Positions 1-8,442 of a stretch of DNA of 64,000 nucleotides are shown here, piece after piece. Position 1 is the stretch's first letter, and each line of letters starts with the position of its first letter. The stretch comes from Lachnospiraceae bacterium (GTDB lineage Bacteria > Bacillota > Clostridia > Lachnospirales > Lachnospiraceae): assembly GCA_015056885.1 (NCBI GenBank), contig SVFL01000004.1:35505-99504 (forward strand). Direction: 5' to 3'. The position numbers and the translations under genes are program-made. The notes under the pieces are model-generated. The model was not told the DNA's origin, made no database searches, and worked only from the letters and a program-made list of their open reading frames with translations.

Positions 1-2
1 AT

Positions 3-59
3 CAGTCAGACCTTGAGATGTTTGAGGAACTGAAGAATTTGAATCCCAATCAGGGCTAA
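3..59 (+). CDS. C-terminal end of a CDS truncated by the window start (...QSDLEMFEELKNLNPNQG*)
   Basis: Open frame 3 from the window edge to TAA at 57-59; too short to identify. Confidence 0.3.
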   Translation, partial: QSDLEMFEELKNLNPNQG

Positions 60-236
60 GTGGTCTGGAATTTGACGAAACGGGGCAATGAAAAGTAATC
101 GGAGGAAGCAGGGAAGGGACTTCTTTATAGCATTTCAACTAAGATTTTTTAACATAGAACAACTTTATCAAGGTTGATTTGGGCGAAGGTGTTTCCGAAG
201 CTCCTTGCAAGATAACAGAACTTGAATAGGTACGAT

Positions 237-279
237 AAAACCTTTGGATAGCGAATGTGCTATTCGGAGGTTTTTTAAT
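237..279 (+). terminator. Rho-independent terminator-like hairpin with T-tract
   Basis: aaacctttggatagc...gctattcggaggtttttt, imperfect stem followed by T run. Confidence 0.5.
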
Positions 280-513
280 ATTAAGATATTAGTGGAATGA
301 CTTATGATGTGTAAGGCAATATGTTGAGGTGAGAGAGAAAAGTAATTGACAAATAGAATAATAGACGATTGAAAACAGGTGCTAAAAGATATATAATGAT
401 AAAGTAAAATCACAGAATAGAGAAAAGGGAGTGGTTAAGATGCAAGATTAAAGAGTATATTCATGTTTAATTTTTTATTATTTACGTTAATTTAAGCAGA
501 GGAAGGAAGCAAT

Positions 514-3500
514 ATGAAAAAACATGTAAGAAAGATTATAGCGTATTTACTTGCATTGGCAATGTGTGTGGGAGGGCTTGATATGCCGGTATACGCAACC
601 GAAAATACTAATTTGGAAGAGTCAGATGTAGAACTTGAATCAGGAAATTGGGATGGAGTAACGAAAGAGAAGATTTATGAAAATGACGAATATAAAATAA
701 CATTTTCCTTGGCTTCAACATGGGATACAGGTTATAATGCAACTATAAGTATTGAAAATGTTGGTGAAGCAAGTATTCAGAATTGGAGACTGAAATACAA
801 ATTTAATAATGATATTGATGCTATTTGGAATGCAGAGATTTCTTCCTGTTCAGAAGATAAATATGTTGTTAAGAACGTGGGCTGGAATCAGGACATTGCC
901 GTAGATGGAAAAGTGGAGTTTGGGTTTTCGGGTAATCAAGCGTTTAACGGGTTTCCGGAAAGCTTCGAATTGGTTCATAACAGCATGATTGTTCAAGAAA
1001 ATGATTATACTGTTGAGTATATCGTGGATGGAGATTGGGAAAGTGGATTCTATGGTTCTATCCTGATAACGAATCATACAGATTCGGATATTGAAGAATG
1101 GATTCTGGAATTTGATTTTGACAGAGAAATTACCGAGATTTGGAATGGTGTTATAGAATCTCATGAAGGGAATCATTATACTGTCAGAAATGCAGAATAT
1201 AATAGCCTGCTTTCTCCCGGAACATCTGTATCTATCGGCATAAAGGGAAGCGAAGGCACTTTGGATGACGTGCCCTGCAATTATGTGCTTTATGCTTGTA
1301 CAGAGTCTGTAACTGAAGAGGACAACGAAGGAGATATATCGGGTGGCGATGAGCCGGATAGTCCGGTTTCAGATGGAGATATTAGCAATGGCGATATTAG
1401 TGGCGGTGATATTAGTGATGGTGATGTCACAGAAGGCGATGTTACTGGAGGTGATGTCACTCAGGGAGATGTTACAGATGGTGACAGTGCAGAAGATGTA
1501 GAGGAGATACAGGATTATACCAGATATTGGAGTGATATGTTGGATACGGATGGAGATGGTCTTCCGGACGAATATGAAAACGACATTGGAACGGATATTC
1601 ATAATCCTGATACAGATGGTGATAAGTTGTCTGATGGGTATGAAGAATTGTATAGCTCAACAGGTCCTTTAGATCAGTATACACTTGGAAATGGGGTAAT
1701 GGATTCTGAATTAGACCCGGACGAAGATGGATTGACAATTCTGGAAGAATCAATATTAGGAACAGACCCCTTAAATCCGGATTCAGACGAAGATGAATTG
1801 AAGGATGGCGAGGAGACCGGTGTTTATGAGACCAAACCTATGGAATGGGACACAGACGGAGACACTATCAGTGACGGAGATGAGGTGAAAATAGGCTTAA
1901 ATCCTCTAGAGGCGGAGACATATGGATATCCGGATGCAAACTATAAATATGAAACAGGAATTGCAGAAGATTCCATAATTTTCACAAAAATTAACGCAGA
2001 TAATAATGATTATCAAATGAGTTTGGAGATGACTGCACAGGGAAGTGTTGTTTCGGAGCTGATTGTTCGGGAAAGTGCATATTCGGAAATATTGAACTCA
2101 GAAGCGGTAGTAGGTAGTATTCCTGAAATTATTCATAGGGGAACAGGCAAGATTGAATCTGTTACAGTAAAATTCAAAATTGACAATGAAAAGATATATG
2201 ATACATATAGCGCAGAGTCTTTGAAAGGTGCGAAAAGATATAATATTTTTATGTATTGTGAGGATGAAAAATTTCCGGTTCCGTTAAATACTGTTGTGGA
2301 TGAAGAGACAAATACCATAAGTGCTACAGTGGATTGTGTAGGAACGTTTTGTGTGGTAGATATGGAATTGTGGCTACAGAATTTGGGATTTGAGATAAAA
2401 AAGGATGACACTTTGGAAGCGAATAGTATATCAATGGAACAAACAATGATGAGCAGTAGAGCCGCGTATGTTAGACCATCAGAAGCTGAAAATACAGATA
2501 AGGGTTTTGTTTGGGTTCCTAAACAAAAGAAAATGGATATTGTTTTATGCATCAATACGGGAGGGAAAATTGGTAACTGTCAAGATGCGGTTTTTATTCG
2601 CGAAAGTCTTTTGGCCATGGTGGAGTATGTATTTAAAAAGAATGATGTCCGAATTTTTGCACTTGATAGAAATGGAAATTTGATAGATTCAGTAGAATCG
2701 TCGGAAGATTTGGCTCGGGCTGAAGAATTAATAGATGCAGCCGTAGCACAGCAGTCTGACTATCAGTATGCTGATAAGCAGATGAAGACCATATTGAATG
2801 AATTAGGGTTGCGGGAGGATGCTTTCAAATTGACGATTTTTTGGGGAGTAACAAGTGCATATGAAAATTTTGATAAGGAAAGAACAGAGATGATAGAGCG
2901 ACAAATTCATTGCGGTTCTATATGTACAGGTGAGTATCATCCAAGCGATAATTTTGCAGGGTTCACAAAGGCTTCTGGAGGTTTCTATGTTCAATGTACA
3001 TCTGCAAAAACAGCTATTATTGATTACATATGTTTGAAAAATATGAACTATACATACAACATTATTACATCCACAGGGTTGAAAAGCGTTGCATTAGAAA
3101 AGGAATTATCATATAGATACTGGACTGATTCGGATGGTGATGGTTTGTCGGATTTGCAGGAGGTCAGAACAGATAGGATTACTCATAAAAGTGATGGAAC
3201 GGTTGCATTACCTACCTACTATGAGTATATCCAGAAATACAATGCACCGGAAGCATGGTTAGTCGATTGGGCTTACAGATACAATGATGTGGAGGATTTT
3301 AATGGGAGAGGAATTCAGGAATTGTTGGAAGAAACCTATGTACTACCTGTTAAGTCTGACCCTACATTAGTGGACTCGGATGGTGATGGGATTTCGGATT
3401 ATGATGAGTGCGTTTGGGATGGCGTGGATGAGAGGTATCGGGATTTGGGACCGCTACATAAGGATACCATAGAGACACTGTTTCCGGAATTTGCTAAGAC

Positions 3501-4371
3501 TGAACATAATGAACCAAAGAATATTTCCTATATCACTGTAAAGGATAATGATGTTGTTGTGCATACTAAAGTTACTTTTTCTGAGGGAGCAAATGAGAAT
3601 GCACTCAAGTATTTAAAGAAAGACGGTTTGGATTTGCAGTATCAGCAAGCATGTGATGACATTATAGCCAGAGTGGGAGAAGATGTAACATTCAAAGATT
3701 TAATTAAAGATGCACTTTCTTCACGTTGGGAAGGAACCTATGAGGGATCTGCATATGATTTTTATGAAGGATTAAAAGTAAATTTTGCAGTGGTTCTTGA
3801 GGAGTATGATACTACTGACTTGAATAGAGCAGTGAGAATTAATGTAAAATATGGTTCTTGTGGAGTGTCGAATGTTAGTAGTAATGGTTGGTATACCAAT
3901 ATTAAGAGAGTTTTTACGCTATATACGGGATATTGCGATGATGTGACACATAAAGATAAAGCGGGAATAGCGTGTAAAAGATATATGAATTCAAGAAAGA
4001 ATATTGTGAATTATTCTGGAACTTGTGCCCATGAATTTGGACATGTGTGGGGAGTTGCAGACATGTATGATGATGCGAATAACGGATATGAGCCAATTGC
4101 CAATGCAGAAATAATATATGACAAGGGCAAACATAGTATGATGGAAGGATATGGTATAATGTTGTGTAATGGCTCTGCTGTTTCAAATGATATTGAAATG
4201 GTATTATTGGCATTTAGTGAAAATAGGGATCAATTTTTCGTTCCGAATGGTGCAGATAAGGAACTGTCCAAGGCAATCAAACAGGATGTTGAATATAGAT
4301 TGAAGGGCAAGATGCGACAGATATTTATATGGAATGAAAGTAAAAAAAACATGGAATTGAAGCAACCATAA
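514..4371 (+). CDS. Secreted multidomain metalloprotease: signal peptide, two CBM2-like domains, GDIS/GDVT repeat linker, thrombospondin-3/calcium-binding-like DxDGDG repeats, degenerate VWA-like domain, C-terminal HExxHxxGxxD zinc protease motif
   Basis: N-terminal signal sequence MKKHVRKIIAYLLALAMCVGG; two W..GF/GY...I.N....I..W.L...F...I...WN modules; DTDGDGLPDEYE / DSDGDGLSDLQE repeats; CAHEFGHVWGVADMYDD. Confidence 0.8.
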   Translation: MKKHVRKIIAYLLALAMCVGGLDMPVYATENTNLEESDVELESGNWDGVTKEKIYENDEYKITFSLASTWDTGYNATISIENVGEASIQNWRLKYKFNNDIDAIWNAEISSCSEDKYVVKNVGWNQDIAVDGKVEFGFSGNQAFNGFPESFELVHNSMIVQENDYTVEYIVDGDWESGFYGSILITNHTDSDIEEWILEFDFDREITEIWNGVIESHEGNHYTVRNAEYNSLLSPGTSVSIGIKGSEGTLDDVPCNYVLYACTESVTEEDNEGDISGGDEPDSPVSDGDISNGDISGGDISDGDVTEGDVTGGDVTQGDVTDGDSAEDVEEIQDYTRYWSDMLDTDGDGLPDEYENDIGTDIHNPDTDGDKLSDGYEELYSSTGPLDQYTLGNGVMDSELDPDEDGLTILEESILGTDPLNPDSDEDELKDGEETGVYETKPMEWDTDGDTISDGDEVKIGLNPLEAETYGYPDANYKYETGIAEDSIIFTKINADNNDYQMSLEMTAQGSVVSELIVRESAYSEILNSEAVVGSIPEIIHRGTGKIESVTVKFKIDNEKIYDTYSAESLKGAKRYNIFMYCEDEKFPVPLNTVVDEETNTISATVDCVGTFCVVDMELWLQNLGFEIKKDDTLEANSISMEQTMMSSRAAYVRPSEAENTDKGFVWVPKQKKMDIVLCINTGGKIGNCQDAVFIRESLLAMVEYVFKKNDVRIFALDRNGNLIDSVESSEDLARAEELIDAAVAQQSDYQYADKQMKTILNELGLREDAFKLTIFWGVTSAYENFDKERTEMIERQIHCGSICTGEYHPSDNFAGFTKASGGFYVQCTSAKTAIIDYICLKNMNYTYNIITSTGLKSVALEKELSYRYWTDSDGDGLSDLQEVRTDRITHKSDGTVALPTYYEYIQKYNAPEAWLVDWAYRYNDVEDFNGRGIQELLEETYVLPVKSDPTLVDSDGDGISDYDECVWDGVDERYRDLGPLHKDTIETLFPEFAKTEHNEPKNISYITVKDNDVVVHTKVTFSEGANENALKYLKKDGLDLQYQQACDDIIARVGEDVTFKDLIKDALSSRWEGTYEGSAYDFYEGLKVNFAVVLEEYDTTDLNRAVRINVKYGSCGVSNVSSNGWYTNIKRVFTLYTGYCDDVTHKDKAGIACKRYMNSRKNIVNYSGTCAHEFGHVWGVADMYDDANNGYEPIANAEIIYDKGKHSMMEGYGIMLCNGSAVSNDIEMVLLAFSENRDQFFVPNGADKELSKAIKQDVEYRLKGKMRQIFIWNESKKNMELKQP
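1369..1490 (+). repeat. 15-bp periodic coding repeat (GDIS[NGD]/GDVT[EGQD] linker)
   Basis: Five-residue periodicity GDISN GDISG GDISD GDVTE GDVTG GDVTQ GDVTD in the metalloprotease. Confidence 0.8.
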
Positions 4372-4390
4372 GAAAGAGGGAGAATAACAG

Positions 4391-4774
4391 ATGAAGAATA
4401 AGATACCTGTGTTACTGCGAGCATTGACGGGGTTCATTCCGCTATGGCTAAACAATGTAGCCAGTTTGCGTTTTTTTGTGTATTTAGACAGAAACCTAAT
4501 AGATGAATTGGGCCTTAGTGGATATTTAGTGCAAAATGGTGTCAGAGAATATCAATATGGAATTGGCTGGCCTGCACAGATAGGAACCTTTGTAATTATG
4601 TTAGTCACTGTTATCTGGATTTTGATTACTTCCCGCTTCCTCTTTAAGGACAAAAAGCATAAACGTATTTATAAAGTGGTCAGTTTGGGTATAACTTTGA
4701 TTATGTATATTTTCTGGGTGTGGTACTATTTGGATTATTATCCATTATTTAATGACATACGGATTTGGTACTAG
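4391..4774 (+). CDS. Small membrane protein, array paralog 1
   Basis: 127 aa, three hydrophobic segments; nearly identical to 6984-7367. Confidence 0.8.
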   Translation: MKNKIPVLLRALTGFIPLWLNNVASLRFFVYLDRNLIDELGLSGYLVQNGVREYQYGIGWPAQIGTFVIMLVTVIWILITSRFLFKDKKHKRIYKVVSLGITLIMYIFWVWYYLDYYPLFNDIRIWY

Positions 4775-4857
4775 ATGGTTATTAGAAGCAGGTGGCTGCA
4801 AGGATGTATTTTCCTATGCAGCTACTATGCTTTTGGTGCAATAAAGAGGATAAATAG

Positions 4858-5244
4858 ATGAAACAAAAGATAAATGTGTTACTGCGTACATTGATAGGTT
4901 TTATTCCACTATGGCTGAATAATATAGTTAGTTTACGCTATTTTTTGTTTGTGGATAGAGAGCTGATTTTTGAACTGGGGTACGATGGTTATTTGGAACA
5001 AAGCGGTATTAGAGAATATCAATTTGGAATTGGTTGGGCTGCACAGATAGGAACTTTTGCAATTATGGTAGCCACAGTTATTTGGATTTTGATTACTTCT
5101 CGGTTTTTGTTTAAGAATAAAAAACACAAACGCATTTATAAAGCAGTCAGTTTGGTGATTACTTTGATTATGTATATTTTTTGGGTGTGGTACTATCTGG
5201 ATTATTACCCATTGAACCAGAATATTGAAATACACTATATGTAA
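4858..5244 (+). CDS. Small membrane protein, array paralog 2
   Basis: 128 aa, same family (PLWLNNIVSLRYF...AQIGTFAIMVATVIWILITSRFLF...YIFWVWYYLDYYPL). Confidence 0.8.
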   Translation: MKQKINVLLRTLIGFIPLWLNNIVSLRYFLFVDRELIFELGYDGYLEQSGIREYQFGIGWAAQIGTFAIMVATVIWILITSRFLFKNKKHKRIYKAVSLVITLIMYIFWVWYYLDYYPLNQNIEIHYM

Positions 5245-5326
5245 CCATTTTAATATTAAGCATAAAGGTAATTAATATCAAGACTATAAATAATTGTGAA
5301 CGGGAAGGGATTATGGCAGATTTTGT

Positions 5327-5731
5327 GTGAAAGAGAGAGAAGAACAGATGAAGAATAAGATACCTGTGTTACTGTGCGCATTGATAGGTTCTATTCCGTT
5401 ATGGCTGAATAATATAATTAGTTTACGCTACTTTATATATTTAGATACAAGTTTGGTGGACGAACTGGGCTTTGACGGATATTTGGATGATAGTGGTATT
5501 ACGCACTACAAGTTTGGAACAGGTAGTGCGGCACAAATAGGTATTTTCTTAATCATGATTGTTTCTGTTATCTGGATTTTAATTACTTCTCGGTTTCTTT
5601 TTCAAGAAAAAAAGAAGAAGATTATTTACAAGGTAGTCAGTATAGGATTGGTGTTAGCTATGTACATTTTCTGGGTGTGGTACTATCTGGATTACTATCC
5701 GTTGACTGGAAATCTTGAAATTTGGTACTAA
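5327..5731 (+). CDS. Small membrane protein, array paralog 3 (likely start at 5348, MKNKIPVLL)
   Basis: Same family; atgaagaataagatacctgtgttactg start identical to paralogs 1 and 6. Confidence 0.8.
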   Translation: MKEREEQMKNKIPVLLCALIGSIPLWLNNIISLRYFIYLDTSLVDELGFDGYLDDSGITHYKFGTGSAAQIGIFLIMIVSVIWILITSRFLFQEKKKKIIYKVVSIGLVLAMYIFWVWYYLDYYPLTGNLEIWY

Positions 5732-5791
5732 AAAGTTATTAGAAGCAGGTGGCTGCAAGGATATATTTCCTTATGCGGCTATCTGCTATCA

Positions 5792-6193
5792 GTGCATATA
5801 GAGGACATTCTTATGAAAAATTTTATCTGTATTATGCTGGGATGGATACCAATATTGGTAAATATAGTAGTTAGCCGATTGTATGCAGGTTATGCCCAAA
5901 TGTGTCTTTTTGATAAAATGGGAATGGATGCCAGACTGGATGAAAATGGAAATGTCCAATATCATTTTGGTGTAGGGAGCGCATCTTTGGTATTTATGCT
6001 GTTGCTGTTATTGGTTTCAATTATATGGATTATTGTTAATGGAAAAGTTTTTTGTGATAAAAAGAAACAAAAAATATATATTCTGGTGCGTGTTGTGATA
6101 GTGGTGGTTATAGATGTCGCATGGATTTTATATTTTCTTATATCGTATCCGTTGACAGGGCATATGATTTGCATAATGCAACAACCATACTAA
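5792..6193 (+). CDS. Small membrane protein, divergent array paralog 4
   Basis: Same architecture and signature (FGVGSASLVFMLLLLLVSIIWIIVNGKVF...YPLTG). Confidence 0.7.
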   Translation: MHIEDILMKNFICIMLGWIPILVNIVVSRLYAGYAQMCLFDKMGMDARLDENGNVQYHFGVGSASLVFMLLLLLVSIIWIIVNGKVFCDKKKQKIYILVRVVIVVVIDVAWILYFLISYPLTGHMICIMQQPY

Positions 6194-6252
6194 TGAATTG
6201 TCTTTTCGAATTGTAGATGATAGTGGATTCATAGTCTTATGAATACGCCCAA

Positions 6253-6471
6253 AGACTTTAAAACGGTTATTTTGCCGACATATTACGAATATATACAGAA
6301 GTATATTGGCGAAGAGAAATGGTTAAAGAAATTGAAGGCGGACATAATGGACCAGAGAATATCAATTTGAAACCGGTTGGGCTGCGCAGATAGGAACTTT
6401 TGCAATCAGGGTAATTACGGTTATCTGGATTATTATCCGCTGCCCCAGAATATTGAAATACACTATATGTA
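6253..6471 (+). pseudogene. Remnants of a metalloprotease gene copy (LPTYYEYIQKY) fused to an internally deleted membrane-protein paralog
   Basis: 6259-6330 encodes T-V-I-L-P-T-Y-Y-E-Y-I-Q-K-Y as in the metalloprotease (GTVALPTYYEYIQKY); 6356-6471 encodes REYQFETGWAAQIGTFAI...VIWI joined to YYPLPQNIEIHYM*. Confidence 0.7.
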
Positions 6472-6491
6472 AGATTGGTGTATAGAGACAA

Positions 6492-6884
6492 ATGAGGAGA
6501 GTTTTCGGGAAGACGAAAAAAGGTGTATTATTACCGTTACCCATAGTATTTAATATAGTTTGCAGTCTGGTCTGTAAGTGGAATGCAGAAAAATTGTTTT
6601 TTCTGTTAGAAAGAGATGAGCGGTTAATGCGTGATGGAGAACTGTATTATTGCATCGGGACGGGGAGTGTTTTGCTGGTGATTATGCTTGCTCTGTTATT
6701 GGTATCTATTGGCTGGATTTGCATGAATGCAAAGATTGTTTATAATGATAAGGATAGCGCACACAAATATAAGGTATGGAGCATTGGTTTTGTAGTGTTT
6801 ATGGATGTATGTTGGATAATACATTATCTTGATTTGTATTCTCTAATTGGAGTCATTCAGATATTACCTGAACCCCCAATGTGA
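6492..6884 (+). CDS. Small membrane protein, divergent array paralog 5
   Basis: 130 aa; IGTGSVLLVIMLALLLVSIGWICMNAKIVYNDKD...YSLIG. Confidence 0.7.
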   Translation: MRRVFGKTKKGVLLPLPIVFNIVCSLVCKWNAEKLFFLLERDERLMRDGELYYCIGTGSVLLVIMLALLLVSIGWICMNAKIVYNDKDSAHKYKVWSIGFVVFMDVCWIIHYLDLYSLIGVIQILPEPPM

Positions 6885-6899
6885 TGTGGAGCGGAACTC

Positions 6900-6983
6900 T
6901 TGAAAAGTGACTTTATATTTATTGGAATGAATGGATCAAAACCATGGAATTGAAGCAACCATAAGAAAGAGGGAGAATAACAG
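6900..6983 (+). pseudogene. Remnant of the metalloprotease 3' end preceding paralog 6
   Basis: catggaattgaagcaaccataagaaagagggagaataacag is identical to the end of the 514-4371 CDS and its junction with paralog 1. Confidence 0.7.
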
Positions 6984-7367
6984 ATGAAGAATAAGATACC
7001 TGTGTTACTGCGCGCATTGATAGGTTTTATTCCCTTATGGCTGAATAATGTGGCTAATTTGCGGTATTTCTTATACATAAGTAGAAAATTGATTTTTGAA
7101 TTGGGCCTTAGTGGGTATTTAGTGCAAAATGGTGTAAGAGAATATCAATATGGAATTGGCTGGCCTGCACAGATAGGAACCTTAGTAATTATGTTAGTCA
7201 CTGTTATCTGGATTTTGATTACTTCCCGCTTCCTCTTTAAGGACAAAAAGCATAAACGTATTTATAAAGTGGTCAGTTTGGGTATAACTTTGATTATGTA
7301 TATTTTCTGGGTGTGGTACTATTTGGATTATTATCCATTATTTAATGACATACGGATTTGGTACTAG
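6984..7367 (+). CDS. Small membrane protein, array paralog 6
   Basis: 127 aa, nearly identical to paralog 1 (4391-4774). Confidence 0.8.
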   Translation: MKNKIPVLLRALIGFIPLWLNNVANLRYFLYISRKLIFELGLSGYLVQNGVREYQYGIGWPAQIGTLVIMLVTVIWILITSRFLFKDKKHKRIYKVVSLGITLIMYIFWVWYYLDYYPLFNDIRIWY

Positions 7368-7564
7368 ATGGTTATTAGAAGCAGGTGGCTGCAAGGAGAT
7401 ATTTCCCTATGCAGCTACCCGCTATCAGGATCGGAGGCGGTGGAAGTAATTGTTCGAGCTATAGAGGCTGAGGGCACGAATGACATAGAGCAAATCTACA
7501 AGAAGCTGAAAGAGTTGAACGAGGCTTGAAAGGGCTTACAATAAACGATATGTATAATAAAAGC

Positions 7565-7600
7565 GAGGGAGTATCACGCAAGGTGATAACTCCCTCATTT
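7565..7600. terminator. Strong bidirectional terminator hairpin
   Basis: gagggagtatcac gcaa ggtgataactccctc followed by attttac; lies 3' of the 7600-8181 minus gene. Confidence 0.75.
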
Positions 7601-8181
7601 TACATCTTGTCTATGTCAATTTCAAACTCCGGTACGTCTCCGGGCTCGGTCTTCTTAGGCCCCACAGATTCCTTGATTTTCTCCCAGCGTTCTCTGGGGA
7701 ATACATAATTGACTGCCAGTGCAATTGCCACACCGATACCGGTATCAATGATACGGTTGATGGAGTAGGGGACAAAGGTCTCCACCGGGGTGTTGAACAA
7801 AATAATGCACAGGATAACGCCGCCGGGCTGGATGGCACCGGGCCAATGAAGCAACAGGCTCACCTTAATCAATACGATAACGCCCACGAACAAAAATGGA
7901 AGAATTAAGGGGCGCATATCACCATCCGGATAAATCTGTATATAGATTGCAAAAATGGCCATTCCAATCAGACCGCCGAAGAGGGTTCCGAAGAGTCTGT
8001 TGCCTCCGTTTAACTTGGAATTGCCCATGTCATTACCCATGCCGAAGATGGCACCGATACAGGCAAAGGTAGGATTTCTGTCAATCAGCTGATAGAGAAA
8101 GGCACAGATACATGCCGCCAAAGCGGTTTTAATATTGCGCATTCCGATATGAAAGCGAGATTTTTGCTGTGGTGTTTCCAT
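7600..8181 (-). CDS. FUSC/aromatic-acid-exporter-like family membrane protein
   Basis: RNIKTALAACICAFLYQLIDRNPTFACIGAIFGMGNDMGNSKLNGGNRLFGTLFGGLIG resembles the N-terminal membrane domain of the ArAE/FUSC family. Confidence 0.7.
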   Translation of the reverse strand: METPQQKSRFHIGMRNIKTALAACICAFLYQLIDRNPTFACIGAIFGMGNDMGNSKLNGGNRLFGTLFGGLIGMAIFAIYIQIYPDGDMRPLILPFLFVGVIVLIKVSLLLHWPGAIQPGGVILCIILFNTPVETFVPYSINRIIDTGIGVAIALAVNYVFPRERWEKIKESVGPKKTEPGDVPEFEIDIDKM

Positions 8182-8305
8182 GGAAATTTCCTCCGAAAAT
8201 TCAAGTTGCTTACTGGGTTCTCATTTGATATAATATAATGTAAAACTTTGCGCCTGTCAATGACAGGTTTTGCCAAAGTGAAACGATTAAAAATACAGTT
8301 TTTGT

Positions 8306-8350
8306 GTGAATATTCACTAATGAATGTATATTCATGCATGAATATGCAAA
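8306..8350. promoter_or_regulatory. Putative ArgR operator (ARG boxes) upstream of argC
   Basis: tgaatattca and atgaatgtatattcat palindromes followed by atgcatgaatatgcaaa; match to the AT-rich TGAAT..ATTCA ARG-box pattern. Confidence 0.65.
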
Positions 8351-8442
8351 AATATTGTATAAAAATTAAAAAGTAGTGGACATTTATGCAAAAAGTGGTA
8401 TGATTACATAAGATATTGTTTTTGAGAATAGGAGAATTTATT

